Under the pieces are notes generated by a model, which saw only the letters and a program-made list of their open reading frames with translations, ran no database searches and was not told the DNA's origin. Below are positions 48,090 through 60,682 of a stretch of DNA of 64,000 nucleotides, piece by piece. This DNA comes from Capitulum mitella. Lineage: Eukaryota > Arthropoda > Thecostraca > Pollicipedomorpha > Pollicipedidae. A program made the translations under genes and the position numbers. How positions within the stretch are numbered: position 1 is the stretch's first letter; each line of letters opens with the position of its first letter. The stretch lies in NCBI GenBank assembly GCA_030062745.1, contig CP099844.1, forward strand, positions 23,560,596 to 23,624,595, read 5' to 3'.

Positions 48090-48860
48090 GCCGAACATGT
48101 TTGGAGCGCGGCATTGTTTGGCAGCCGGCCGCGCCCTGAGAGCCGGAAAACCGGCCGGGCTGTTTACATACCACCGACGGCCGACCGCCACGTGTTTCCC
48201 GGATAAGCCGAGCTGACCGCGCCTGACTCGCTCCCGAGCCCCCCCCCCCCCGCCCTAGGGCAGAGCCGGCTCCGTCCGGGGAAGTCGCCCCCCGCCCTAG
48301 GACAGTTCCCTCCCCGCCCTGGGGCCGTCCCCTCCCAGCTCATGGGCAGACCCGTGCCCACCCTGACGCTGGCCTCTCGCCCGCGCGCAGGCAGACCCTG
48401 GGCTGCCTGCCAGCAGGCGGCGTCAGCCGGCGGGCTGGCGAACTCCCACCCGCGCTCGCAGCGTTCCGGAGTCGAACCTCCGCTCCTCTCCAACATGGCG
48501 GAGCAGCGGCTAGGCTTAGCGAACGCGCAGTCTGCGGTGCACGCCGAACAGTCACGCAATGTGCAGACGTGTCCGGGACCTGACGTCCTGGCGAACGAAT
48601 ATGGCCCGTGCTGTCGTCGCGGCGGCTTTGAGGCCGGGTTTCGCCGCGGTCAAAACCAGACTGTCCGTCGGCCTCCCTGTGCCAGCACCAGTTTTGACGA
48701 GAACTGGTTTGGCTGCGATCAAAATCAGACTGTGCGTCGGCCTCCTAGTGCCAGCGCCGGTGCTGCCACACCTTGGGAAAGTTCTGGAGATTTTGGGAGA
48801 TTGGCTCTGTTTGTGGGATCTTGGGATCTGCGGCGATATGCTGGCAAATTTTGTTGAATT
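48090..48860. other. GC-rich island with 72-bp duplication
   Basis: This is a CpG-rich stretch with homopolymer C runs near 48,240. AACATGGCGG at 48,492-48,501 resembles a YY1-type promoter element and also provides a start codon with good context. Within 48,640-48,780 a 72-bp unit containing CAGACTGTCCGTCGGCCTCC is present twice. Plus-strand frames cross the repeat, but I recognise no domain. It could be a promoter CpG island, an unknown exon, or a repeat. Confidence 0.35.
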
Positions 48861-50769
48861 TGGTCGCACGCTTTTTTTTTTGGAGGAGACATGTAAGGAT
48901 ATGTCAGTTTTCCGGGTGAGTGTCGCCTGCCCTACTTTTACATATGATAACGTCATGTGCTGGATGTCAAGCCAAGTCAGTGAGTTGATGTGGTTCGTGT
49001 CTGGGATATTAACAGACCTTGGCAACGGCAATGTTGTCCATTTCTCTTCGGCAGTGCGTTATCAATACTTAGCTATGGAAACTCCCGAAATTGGGAAACT
49101 GGCGGTCGTGATGGCCAAAAGGCGCAAATTCAGTTACCGGAATCCTGTCTGAAAGTCACGCCACGTCAGCGACGCTGGGGCCTCGGCTGCAGCGCGCCAC
49201 GTAATGCCAGATCTCCGAGATATTTGGTGGTATGATGCGTGATACGTACCTCCACATATGCGCACGAATGAGTGCACCACTTTAACAGGTGTTAACAGCG
49301 TTCAAGAGCGATCTTGGGATCTTGGGAAATGTGACGCCAGAAAAAGAATCTTTGTCGAAATCGTCGAAAATCCAGCCTGACCTATGACAACTTAGTCTAG
49401 CACCCCTTACTGGTTCAGGGACACGCTTTCTTACCGGCGTCCCTACGGCGAAGCAGTTGGTGCAGGTGAAATGCAATTTTAGGACAAAATCAGGGCCGGC
49501 GGAACTTTTGAGGTGCTTGGGTGCTGCACCCTACCTTGAAACGTCTGTAAAAAAACTTGGGGATGTAGACCGTTCCCGCAAGATATCTAACCATGTCTTG
49601 AAGAATGACTTCCCTTATTAACCTTACGGCACCGACTATCAATAAGGATGTTCCGCTACCGATGAAACTGATGCAAAAGCAGACGTCTGTTCTTCCCTCT
49701 CTCTCTGTCTCTCTCTTTCTCTTCCCAGCCTTTCCTACCCATGAGCTTAGCAAGCCATATGAATGGTGGAGAACGGGCCTACTGGCGCAAATTTTCGACA
49801 CAGCCCCCAGGCATTTGCATGGAACGGACTTTGCCTTACAAGGCCATGATCCCTCCAACGTGCAAACCACTGCCACCTCTATGCTCTGGCGCTTGAACGC
49901 CTCCGACAGGTCCCACATCACAGCGCAGCGACCCGTTATCGTAAACGACCCACGCACGGGTCCAGCCAGGTGTGCACACGGGACCCCACCCAGGGTTCAG
50001 AGATCTCGCCCACTCAGCCAGAACGACTGCTCCGCGATCCTCGCAGCGGCGGTTCCGCGGGAGTGCGCGCAGAGCAGCGTGAACCTGGGGTGCATGAGGT
50101 CCAGATCGCTGGCCGAGATGGCGTGCTCGGCAGACGTAACTTTTTTGTTGACCGATGTTCGGTGTCGTGATGACAGATAAATCGTTGTCAGCTGTCCCCC
50201 TGATAAGGTTTCCGGGATGCGCCCCCTGGAAAGCACTATAAGTTCCGGCAAAATTTGCATCTCGACTCTCGTAGGTTATTCTACATGCTTCACGAGATAA
50301 AGATCTGGAGAGAGGGCTATAGCCTCCTGTTCCGCACCGCTGCTGATACCATCCACTGTCGTCAATATGCTAAAACTGTCACAGCGCCCCTAATCTAGCA
50401 TGGCCCGGATTTCCTGCCGCTCGCGTGACGGAGCGACTCGCTGCGGACACCAGCAGTCTCCGACAGCACCAGCTGGAAAGTCTCACGCATCCGTCTCCGG
50501 GGTACCGTGAAGTTGACTCACTGCGTGACGCAGCCGACCTACTTCATAACCAGGGAGGTTCTCGACGACAGGGCACAGAGTGGGATGAAAAATGGGCAGC
50601 ACGCCTCCGCAATCTCGCTCCGAATAAAGGAAAATGAGAAAACCCTGAGACACCGTTTTGTTCTGCCAAGTGCCCGAGTCGTACTGGGAAGTCTGGCCAG
50701 AGCCCACATCCAGTTGAACCATAACCCGTGGAAACTAACGTTGTTGCGGTGTTTTACGACACCACTATA
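48861..50769. other. No gene recognised
   Basis: Short frames only. This stretch lies downstream of CSN5 on the minus strand. Confidence 0.4.
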
Positions 50770-50775
50770 TTTATT
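50770..50775 (-). promoter_or_regulatory. Candidate polyadenylation signal for CSN5
   Basis: AATAAA on the minus strand, 460 bases past the CSN5 stop codon. It is chosen by sequence and position only; another signal may be used. Confidence 0.35.
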
Positions 50776-51234
50776 CAACCTCGTCCGGACGAGACGGCGA
50801 TGACCAGCACGCCACATGCGAAAACGGCCGCCCATGTTCACATCAGTCAAATAAAAAAAGAGCGGCCACACATCTTAGCGCCAACACAAGGGTTACACAG
50901 GCAACATTCGAGATGGTCGTAGGCCGCGGCCGTACATCTCCGCCCGCTCAAACCTCGCCAACCTTGCCGGCCTCGCTGCCGACACGCCAGCTCGTGCCGC
51001 ACGCCCCGCTGACGTCACGTTCGCCGCCGCCCGCCGGCTTTCCGGGCCGGCGGCGGGACGGCCCCGGCTCCGCGGTTCACACGGCACCACCTCCGGTGTA
51101 CTGTCCGGTCGGCCGGCCGGCCAGGCGGGCCCGCCACCGTCACCGAGTTCACCACGACCGACCACCGCCGGCGCCGGCGTCCGCTCGCCATTACCCCGGC
51201 CGGACGGTCACAGCCGGGAGGGGGCGGAGGGGGG

Positions 51235-51369
51235 TCACTGGGCCGGCCTTGCCACCTGGTTGAACACGCGGTCCTTGATGACCTGCGCCATCAGGCCGTG
51301 GATCACCTCGATCGTGGTGCGCGCCGTGTCCTTGTGAGCCTTGCTCAGCTTGTCTTCCATCTGCCTGTC
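51235..51369 (-). CDS. CSN5: CSN5 exon 7 with stop
   Basis: It encodes [20 protein letters not shown] then [20 protein letters not shown] and RPAQ, stop TGA at 51,237-51,235. The helical C-terminus helps integrate CSN5 into the complex. Confidence 0.95.
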   Translation of the reverse strand, partial: DRQMEDKLSKAHKDTARTTIEVIHGLMAQVIKDRVFNQVARPAQ

Positions 51370-54300
51370 CTGCAACGGCGTCGAGACGCTGTTAGACCCG
51401 CCGCCGCGCTCGTCTGGGCAGCACCACCGCGAGGTGGTGTTACGAGACGTTTCTCGCGGCGTGTCAACTGATGTAGACTTAAACGTCACAATTAAACTGC
51501 GTCGCGATTTAATAAGCAATCAAACGCGCCTAGGTCTAGGCGCGGGGCCTCCTTAGCAGAGACAGTTGACAATGGGGCATACGCAAGTCCAAAAAGCGGT
51601 GACTAAAAACTGCTACGGACGACACAGTCAACCAAACCAAGCACGTAATGGACTGAGTGAATGCGTTGTAACTAATTCGTGCATGGCTGGTTGAACGACT
51701 GGTTGAACGACTGGTTAACCGAATCTGTGTGCGCGTGCGCAAAGGCGTAAGAGAGAGGGTTAGAATGAGCTGGTAGCAGTCCGGTGCCCACTCACCACGT
51801 CCGGGCCGAGCGAAAACGAGCCGCGAGCGCACGAGCTCTCGGCAAGCTCCAGCTTGTTGGACAGGTCCCGGATCTGATTGGTCGTGTATTCGGCGTTCTG
51901 GCGGCAGAGCACGGCACGTCAGGACGGCAGGACGCCTCACGTCGGCACAGGACACACGTCGGACGGGTTCAGACGGCCGCCGCTGTCGGCGAGGCGCGCC
52001 GACGATCTGGCAAGACGCCCGCCAAGAACAGCAGCCGGTCCTCGGAGACACGCTAACGGCTACATCGCAGTGGCCCGGTAGCTCCTCCCTCCCTGAGCGA
52101 CGGGAAACTGCACAGCAGCGGGGCTCGACCTGAAGAACCTCACCCTGTGCCGGGCAGGGCCGGGTCTGACGGGCTGCGCCACAAAAGTCGCGATCTGGCC
52201 GCCTCCGCCACGAATGTCGCCGTCAATCGCGCCCCGGCCGCCATCATCACAGGCAAACACCGGCCAGCCGCTACTGTACTCATGGTACAGACGAGAAGGG
52301 GATAAGAAGACTTGCCGCCCGGGCTCAGATAAACCTAAGCTTCAGACGGGTCAAAAAGCACCCTGCCAGGGAGACGGATCGCCTTCGATGTCTTCCTCGT
52401 CTACAACGCATGACGTACTGTCTGTTCCGTAGTAACTGGTTGCTTTGTCGGTGTCTATGAATTACAACATGGGTTTGACTGCCCGAGGCCATGCCGCGTT
52501 GCGGTCCAAAAACGGAGTTGCCGAGCGCTCTACCATATCTTTTGTTCCACAGCAAAAAAAAAAAAAAAACGCTGCTTAGCGTTGGAAAGCATCACAACGT
52601 TCTGGCGTAACACGCCTCAAAGTCCAATCCCCGTGGCTCACGTAACTAAAATGTCCGTTGTCAGTCGTCCGCCGAGAGATAGGAGCGATTCTTGACCGAC
52701 CCAATCAGCAATCCACGGACCCAAATCAGGTGAAACGCATGCGATCGCGCTAGGTCTGAACCTGAGCCTTCCTCCAACTTGGGAGCACGAGAATCGGTCC
52801 CGCGTAAAGCCAATGGGTACGTCAGAGAAGGAGCACCCTGTTTCTATCCACGTAATCCCGGGCAGGTTCAGCTTCGGGGCACGATTCCCAACCACCCAAG
52901 CGCGCTAAAACCTCGACAAAAACCTCTCGCGCCGCATCAGGCACCACATGGGGCGCCTCTGGAGTCACCAAACGCAAGCTTCGTGCACGGTGGAAGGGAA
53001 AGCCTATATGCACGGCTGAATAATTGGCTTTTCCATCACACTGCCGTCAAAAACTCCTGACAACACGGTTTCGGGGCTGCCCACTGCACACGGGTACTGA
53101 CTGGTGCTGACGAACGTTCGCGTGCTTGTTAAATCGCAGAAGCGGATTCGCGGAGCATACGATCCTGCCAGAGCCTTTGATCGGGTCACGATTCATCGCC
53201 CGCAAAAATGCTGGTAAGCTACGGCAGCCTCAGAACATGATACAACACACCTGTGTTAATTAAATTCAAGCACGCTTTCGTTGGAAAGCTCCTTAGCACG
53301 CACGGAATCCGAGTTAATTCAAATGCGCTAAATTTAATGGTGCCCTTAACGAAAACACATCGGCTTTCTATACGTACGTAATATGTGCAATGGCATACAT
53401 CTCCATACCGACTCCATAACAACTATGGCCCACCAAGCTTCTGCCGTAACCTTTCCGACTCGCCGCCGGCCGTTCCGCGGTCATCTGTCACCATTATGCC
53501 CCAGCATGCCGAGACCCGACCGCTGCCGCAGGCGCCAGCCGACGCGCCCGTCACGCGGGCACGAGGCTGACTGAGGCCAGGGGACGCGGGGCCAGCCAGT
53601 CGGCCGACACCGGACGCCGTGACAATCCCGGGGACACGGCGAGAGGAGCACAGCGGGCGCCGGCTCAAACCAAGCGCACCGAGTCCCCCGCGATCGGCCG
53701 GAATTCCAACACGGAAAAAACGGCTTCCATTTCGCAGAAGGGGAGGGAACTATGTTTACCTGCGGACTTACTGCGATATCGGCTGCTTGTCGCAGCGATA
53801 ACGGCACCGTAAACAGAGGACCGCCAGCCATCGCTGTTGCTGGGGCGGCTGGGACGCGATAAGGTCTGTCAGCCCCTGGTCCGACTCGAGAACTCCCCAA
53901 ACCTTCGAGGTGCGCATCACGCACACTGCGTCGCCAGTCTCGCGGTCCCGTTCAAGCCCCGTCAGCCCCATCCTAACCACGCAGAATGCATACTTTACAG
54001 CCAGTGCATCGCAACTACACCCTGGCGAAAGCGGCCCATATACATATCACTTCTCTTCGCAGCTTGCGCGACCGCCGGTGACAGCATACCCCTGCCTCAT
54101 CGACCGCAACCTGCCGCATTCCCTGCCTAAAGCGGACCTCATTTCCACCCATTCCCCGGGACATTCTCCCTGCAGCTGCGCCCGTCGGGTCCCATGATTA
54201 CCCCGTTCCACCGCCCTGCCCACTCCCACCGCCGGGCCCACTCCCAACGTAACGACCGCCGCACGTACCGTGATCAGGTTGGACGAGCTGAGCGTGTTGA

Positions 54301-57300
54301 TCCAGTACTTGTTCCAGAGCGAGTCCAGCAGGCGCCGGTCCAGGTCCGACTTGAAGTAGGACACGTCCAGCGAGTAGTACTGCTTGCAGTGCACCCCGAA
54401 GTCCTCGATCTTCTCCAGAGGGATGGTCTGATACTCGGACGGCTCCTCGTCCGCCGGCTTGTACCCCTGGCAAAAGAAATGGCGATCGATACGATCGATA
54501 AGATGCGGTCCCCAAACAGAACACCATACTTCCATGCAACAACTCACATTGCTTCTTCAGTGACTTACGTTGTAAATAGTAAAGGTGCTCACGACAGAAC
54601 ACATCTTCTGAGGTAAATGCGTATACAATCAAATATCAAATACAATCCTGCCGAATCACAGCAGCGTGTAAAGTCTCTCGCTAGTCAAAATGGCACTCAA
54701 AACTTACATCACCGCAAAGCCAACCGATGCATACCGGAAGACGACACTCAAACGAATCCCAAAAATGGGCTCGACCAATGCACAGACAACCAAAACAACG
54801 GCCGCACCACGCCTCCACGGACGTCACGCGGTAACCACGGTCCCCGTGCAGACCGGGCCGTACCTTCGGGTACGTGCGGAAGGCGCCCAGGTTGACCTTG
54901 CCGGCCGAGATGGTGCGCACCGGGTCGATCACGATGGCCACGAACGGCTCCTGGAAGTTCTGGTTCAGCATCTGGGTGGACACGTCGATGCCGGACAGCC
55001 AGCAGCCGTAGCCCGGGTGCGAGTGGTACCAGCCGATGGCGTTCTCCAGGCGGCCCACCTGCGGTCACCCGGGGTCACCGACCCGCCCGGTCAAGGTCGC
55101 GAGGGGTCACGTGTGTCGGTATCTCGCACCAGACGCAACGAGATAGCAAAAACAATGTACATCGGACGCACAATCGAAACGCATAGGAATCTGACGATTA
55201 CGTGAAATGCTCGCCTGGTCCCACAGATGAGAAAATTCAAGAAGTGCAGCGTACTGTTCTTTATCCAACAAGCCTTATGTAATGCAATGCTGCACAAAGC
55301 AGCTTGATACAACTTGAACAATCTAACAAAATCCAAGAAACGTAAGATCACGCCTAATCTAAAGTCATGCACAGCATGCACAGAACATGCACCGCATAAC
55401 GTGAACCAATTCGCTTGACGTAGAGTGACGTAGTGTAACGTAACGTAGCCCCACCTGGACTACCACAAACCTGGCATGCAACTCTTCGAGCGTTTTGACT
55501 ACCCAGAAAATCCGATGGCGACACAGTCGGGACCAGTCCAGACCAGTGTGGGCCCCTAAACCGATGAAAGGCACGCTCTTCCGACCCGACCGTACGCATT
55601 ACAAGTCCGTACTTCAGGGGCGCTGCGCCGGGAGTCGGGGGGGGGGGGGAGCAGGCCGCTGCGTGCACCGCACAAAAACAGGAGTCACCGCATGCATGTG
55701 GAGGCCGCTCCCCCCACTAAACACTGCCAGAGACGAGGCGTTCAGCGCCCCCCTCCCCCACCTGACGTCACTCTGGGCTCGCCGGCCGGGCGGCACAGGC
55801 GACCCACCTGCTTAGCACGCTCCATATAGGTCGCCATGTACTCGTACGCCTGGGCCTGGGCGTTGACGCGCGTCTCTGTACCCTCCACGGGCAGCGCGTA
55901 CGAGTCCATCACCATCATAATGTTACCGTCCACCTGCGGGCACATCAGAGCATGGCTCGGTCATGTACGAGTCCATCACCATCATGGCTCGGTCACGTGG
56001 CCGCCAGGACGGGGAAGGGGCGTCGCAGAAACGGCACAGTCAGCGTCGAGTTTTTAGCCTCCGTCCTTGCCGGGGGCCGGAATTCCTGGCCTCGCAGCTA
56101 AGGTCAGGCCGGGCCGGGCCGGGCCGGGCCCGCAGGACCACCGCCGGCTCGGCACTCGACACTGTCGTTCTCCGTTCGGGGATCGAATGCAGCCAGCCGC
56201 ACAGCCGCCCACGGCCCGAGTGAACGGAAACGCTGACGACACGCGTCTGGCGGCGAGGACCGGTCGATCCCGATACAAGACACGGCGCTATGTCGGCGCT
56301 ATGAACGCCCGCAGTCCACGCAGATAGTCTGCCCCAGGGCCGGGGTGGTGGTGGCACAACACGACCAGGTAAGAAGTCCCGAACTGTTGACCTTTGCCTT
56401 GAAAACAAGGAAACAAATACGCGTGAGCAAGTTTTTTTGTTTTGTTTTCTTTTGTTTCTGGGGATGGTCGTTGAATATGACTAATAATAGTTTCTGTGCC
56501 AAATGTGTGGAGAACATGACTACTAAACGGTGCAGGACAAGACAAATAAGATACCAGTCTCAGATCACTCAGGTACGATGACATCCATACTTCTGCTTTT
56601 GAAAACGACCGGTAGATGGCACACACTTTTGCCACATCAAAAACTCTGCAAGCACAGCTCCAACAACCCTGGGACCCTGTTACTGATACATTATGGCCAG
56701 CAACGCTTTATTCACATTATCAAGCAGTGAGTTTACTCCATAACATTGATCTGAAGGGGGAGGCAACATATAACATAAATAAGGTCCACCAAACTATTAG
56801 AACAGGCGAACCCCATTAGGTTTCAGATTATTCCCATGAAAACGTTCAAGCTCATTTGCACTTCAATGCCTAAAGAGGGCAACATGATGTTCCCGTTTTC
56901 CACATATCTGCCGATTCTTTTACAACTGGTCGCATTCAGTAACACACAGGTTATCCTCAAACAAGACAGCCCATCATCTAACGAAACCCACCTTGCCAAT
57001 GAGCATTCCCATCACCTCCAGGGTGCCACCTGAGCGCGCGTGCATCACCATCTTCAGCAAAGCAAGAGCCGAAATCTTGATCTCCTTGAAGAAGTGGGGA
57101 CTGCCGGCGAGACAGAATCAGATAAAAACGGAGTCCTAATTCAAGTGTGAACGGCAGAACGCAAACTTCACGTTACCGTGAGTCGCAGAATACATACCAA
57201 CTTCGACGCTAACAACCGTGTTTCAGGCTATCAATCTAAATGAGCTACGTGGCACAGTGCCTAATTCTCTAATTGTTTTCAACAGTCGGGAAAGTGAAAC

Positions 57301-57770
57301 TGCAGATACTGAAAAAACTAGCAATGGCATGTCACTAAAATAAGGTCTGCTAAAAAAATGGAAAAGTAACACAAATACAGCTATTTCTGCATATCACAAC
57401 CATTCCAAAAGAAATAGAACAGAAGCTAACCTGCAGTTATTTCTACAGCATACTCCTTAAGCACAGCCTTAAAACTAGCACGGCCTAACAGATGACAACA
57501 CAGTCCACGGCGGCGTCGATCCCGGAGCCTGCGCGGAACCGCGCCGAACAATACCCCGCCGCCCGGTCCTCAGTCCCGGCCGGACCGGGAGGTCCGACCG
57601 GCCCCATAGGTCGCCACTCACTCCTTCTCCCAGGGCTTGGCCGTGAGGATGTCCTGCTGCTGCTTCTGGTCGAAGCGGTACACCTCGTCGACGCCGCTGA
57701 CCGTCTCCATGCTGTTGGCCATCTCCCAACGGCGGCGCGCCGCCGCCGCCTGGCTGCCGCCCGCCGCCAT
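51235..57770 (-). CDS. CSN5: COP9 signalosome subunit 5 (CSN5/JAB1), complete
   Basis: Seven exons on the minus strand: 57770-57622, 57100-56992, 55933-55808, 55058-54864, 54466-54269, 51897-51796, 51369-51235. All have GT/AG borders and the 1,014 coding bases give 337 residues, close to the usual 334. CSN5 is the catalytic zinc metallo-isopeptidase of the COP9 signalosome; it removes NEDD8 from cullins and so controls cullin-RING ubiquitin ligases. Seen: the JAMM motif, with E78 in LEVMGM and [14 protein letters not shown] holding H140, H142 and D153. MPN-domain blocks flank it ([20 protein letters not shown]). The C-terminal helical region ends [11 protein letters not shown]. The start is set by similarity to the family (MAAGGSQ...WEMANSM) and a G at -3 and +4; an in-frame ATG 45 codons upstream is possible but less likely. 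No lesions. Confidence 0.97.
51796..51897 (-). CDS. CSN5: CSN5 exon 6
   Basis: It encodes [20 protein letters not shown] then [14 protein letters not shown], 34 codons. It is preceded by the longest intron of the gene (51,898-54,268), in which I see no other gene. Confidence 0.93.
52469..52569 (-). repeat. tRNA-like A-box sequence with homopolymer, in CSN5 intron 5
   Basis: On the minus strand a run of about 16 T is followed by TATGGTAGAGCGCTCGGCAA, which resembles a tRNA A box. No good B box or acceptor pairing follows. It could be a tRNA pseudogene or part of a SINE. Confidence 0.3.
54269..54466 (-). CDS. CSN5: CSN5 exon 5
   Basis: It encodes [20 protein letters not shown] then [20 protein letters not shown] to LSSSNLIT, 66 codons. 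This is the end of the MPN domain and the start of the helical region. The acceptor is CTTTTGCCAG and the donor GTACGT. Confidence 0.96.
54864..55058 (-). CDS. CSN5: CSN5 exon 4 (JAMM zinc site)
   Basis: It encodes [20 protein letters not shown] then [20 protein letters not shown] and on to FRTYPK. H140, H142 and D153 are the zinc ligands. 65 codons, phase 0/0, donor GTACGG. Confidence 0.96.
55808..55933 (-). CDS. CSN5: CSN5 exon 3
   Basis: It encodes [20 protein letters not shown] then [20 protein letters not shown] and KQ, exactly 42 codons. A 21-base piece of its start is duplicated in the intron just upstream. Confidence 0.95.
56992..57100 (-). CDS. CSN5: CSN5 exon 2 (JAMM glutamate)
   Basis: It encodes [19 protein letters not shown] then [18 protein letters not shown]78 is the JAMM glutamate. 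The acceptor is CGCCGGCAG and the donor GTGGGT, phase 0. Confidence 0.95.
57622..57770 (-). CDS. CSN5: CSN5 exon 1 (residues 1-49)
   Basis: It encodes [20 protein letters not shown] to ILTAKPWEK, ending two bases into the codon for D50 at a GTGAGT donor. The alanine-rich start is poorly conserved, whereas the [17 protein letters not shown] end is typical. It lies in a GC-rich stretch (57,500-57,860) that probably includes the promoter. Confidence 0.95.
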
Positions 57771-57990
57771 GCCGGTGCTGCCGCCTGCCGGTCGCCGCCG
57801 GAAACGGCCGAGCCCGGGCCGCCGGCTGAGGGCGGACGGCGGGCGTGTCAGAGGAATGCCCGCGCCTGGAGCCGCAGCACAGGAGAGCTGACGACATTGC
57901 GGCAATTACAGACTGTTGCAAAAACTGACCAACAATGCAAACAACAATGAAAACACCTGGTAATGCATAAAATGGCAATGAATGCAATAA

Positions 57991-58660
57991 CACAAAGCAG
58001 GGTAAAGTAGTTCATTAGGCTTTACTAACTGATACAATACCATTCAAAGCTGACAAGATACACAAATAGAGAATACCAGAAATCCTTCAAATACCAGTGA
58101 TGGTTGAAGCAGCACTAACAAGACTACAAACTGATTTCATCAACAAGCTTAATTTTAGTTAGTAAAAGCCACTCTGTTGTACACAGCCTTGAAGTATATA
58201 TCCAACATCATGAAATGCAATCCTGAACACAACGAATGTTAACAGTTATGCCTCTGGCTGACATTAGATACAACCAATGGTTTTCCTTGCATAGCTTCAG
58301 AATGAAACCGATTCAGTGATGCCACGTTTTTGCAGAAACGATGGAGTGGGTCAGCACAAGGCCCCAAATTTTATACTATTCTGCCTGATCTTTGCTTAAC
58401 ACAAGGTGCCAGAAGAAACATCTTTTAGGACTTTACTTGCTTTCCAAAACAGAGACAACATTTTTGATAACAGCAATATTATAACAGACTGCAAAACCTC
58501 ACAACAAAAAAAAACAATGCAGTAACTCATTAAATGCAATAATGGTCTTTGTGATGATGGATCCTGCTTTGATCAGTAAAGAACAGTCAAACCTACAGCT
58601 ACGGTTTTAATTAGAGATGAACACTGCTTAAATGGACCAATTTGTAATTAACGTCCAAAG
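57991..58660. other. No gene recognised (upstream of CSN5)
   Basis: AT-rich sequence with no conserved frames. Confidence 0.4.
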
Positions 58661-58668
58661 CCTGAAAT

Positions 58669-60674
58669 TAGGGATGCACTGGAAATCCGGTCCGGCCGGA
58701 TATCCGGCCGGATATTTGAGATTATCCGGCATCCGGTATCCAGCCGGAAATTTCCATGATCCAGCCGGATACTGCCGGATATTTGACCTTCCGGTGTACG
58801 ATCGACACGTGCTTATGTTTGCCAATAAAACCGTTTTCAGGAGCAACGTGCCTTGTTATATAAGACTGTCAATGTGCCTGACAGTTCCAAGGTCTGTCAG
58901 GAGCACTACTTTTTTTTCTTAGTTCGGAAGGGTTGAGACATTGTTTGCGAGGGATGGACTCCAGCTCAAAGTAGTCTAACAACAGCCAGCATATGCTCAG
59001 CCGACCATTTCGTGGCGCATCATCTTCCTATTTTCCAAACATTTTTATATGCCTCAAATACTCTTTTACCAATTCATTAACCCTCGCCCATAAGGGGGGG
59101 GGGGATGGTGCAACCCCCGCTGAGGTTTTCCGAGGGCCTTGAACTCATGTCAAGTGGTCAGCGGGAAACACCTTATTTTTATCTTTGCGAATGCGATAGG
59201 AAATAGGTATTGCGAAACAACCTATATATTCGGATTCCTCAAGTTGCAAGGAAAAAATGGTGTAAATTTGGTGTGGTTTGTCTTTTGTTTCATCGAAAGA
59301 GGGCGCAATGCAACGAACACTTGACTTTTGCTCAGACGGGCGAAGCGATGTCGGCCGCGGAGTGATGAGTCTGCAGTACGAGGGGATGCCTAAAATTCGA
59401 TTTTGTTTTGGATCTCAGTTCGAAAAACGCTCTTAAGGTATCTAAGTCACGATTTTCGGCTAAATCCAGGTCACCCTAGGTCATGGGCTTCGGATGACCT
59501 TGGATAAACTAAGATGATAACCGACGACAAAAACATACTGTCGTATGTCATTTGACAATAGTGCTTGTTAATTGAGATGCTACATTTGACTTCAGCATCT
59601 ATTATTGTCTATAAAAAATGCTCCTGGACCTCCGAGAACGCATTTAAGCCAACGACCACGCTTGACAAGGATTGGCCTAACATGACCTGGATCGGACTCC
59701 AGGGGTGAAATACAATCCTGTGGTGTACGGATAGACTCATAATTGACTGACGAACACTATGATATCCGTTTCGTTTCATCATCTTTCACGCTCATTTGCA
59801 CTTAAACTCAAAAAGTACCGCTTTCTGACAATTTTTGACATTTGACCCGATCTGGAAGATCATCCGTTGACATGAGACATTAAAAAGGGATGCCAGTCGT
59901 GAGATCTCGTCACGTGCAACACGCTGGTTTTTCCGCGATGCTCTAGGACGCAAGGTGTTGAAATGCCTGAGGGTCGTACCAACTCCTCCCCCCCCCTCGT
60001 ATACGTCCGCCTTATGCAGAAGGCCCTATACGGGCAAGCATTAAGGGCATTGGCGCAGCGAAAGGTTGGCCCGGGGGCCCAGGCTTCCTTCTTAGGCCCG
60101 CGTTTTTTTGTGAAAACCATTACACATCGTCTTCCCACCAGGCGGTTTTCGTATGATTTCAGTTCACACTGGGCTCCGGGCTCCCTCCTCAAGAAATCCC
60201 TGGCTAAGGGGGTTGAGGAGCAATATGCTTTAGTGAACGTACATTAGTATTTGTACAGAATGGTTATCAAGCCAGGTATTTGAGGTCTACCAAGGCGTTA
60301 TAATGACATTCTGCGCATTTTGGAGCCCTTGCCCCTTGTCTTCAGTCAGCAATGGTGATAGGTGATCTATGCTATGATCGCTGCGTTCTTTATTTATTCT
60401 TTTTGCAGTGAAACATGGGGAAACCTCGCCATAACTCTAAGCGATAGGTTACAGGACTCACAAATTGGTAATATTTTTTATTTAGTAATTTTCAGTTTTG
60501 CAGACTTTTTTACCGAAGTCTTTTTCGTCCCATTTCCAGCAACAAATAGCAAATAAAAATAGTTATCCATAATATCCGGTATCCGGCCGGAAATCCGGAC
60601 GGATATCCTGCACCCCGATCCGGCATATCCGGTATCCGGCCGGATCACAAAAATCCTGATCCGTTGCATCCCTA
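58669..60674. mobile_element. hAT-like non-autonomous DNA transposon, 2.0 kb
   Basis: Ends are TAGGGATGCA on the left and its exact complement TGCATCCCTA on the right. CCTGAAAT is duplicated perfectly on both sides (58,661-58,668 and 60,675-60,682), an 8-bp target duplication as in the hAT superfamily. Just inside both ends, CCGGCCGGATAT-type motifs recur many times (58,685-58,790 and 60,570-60,655), so the termini are full of overlapping palindromes. The interior has no recognisable transposase (no RNase H-fold or C-terminal dimerisation block). It also holds a G run and one copy of a small dispersed motif at 59,077. Confidence 0.9.
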
Positions 60675-60682
60675 CCTGAAAT

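Noticed and set aside
57618-57905. Longer CSN5 start at 57,905
   Set aside because: The extra 45 residues are proline/arginine-rich and unlike the family; the ATG at 57,770 matches known CSN5 starts and has good context.
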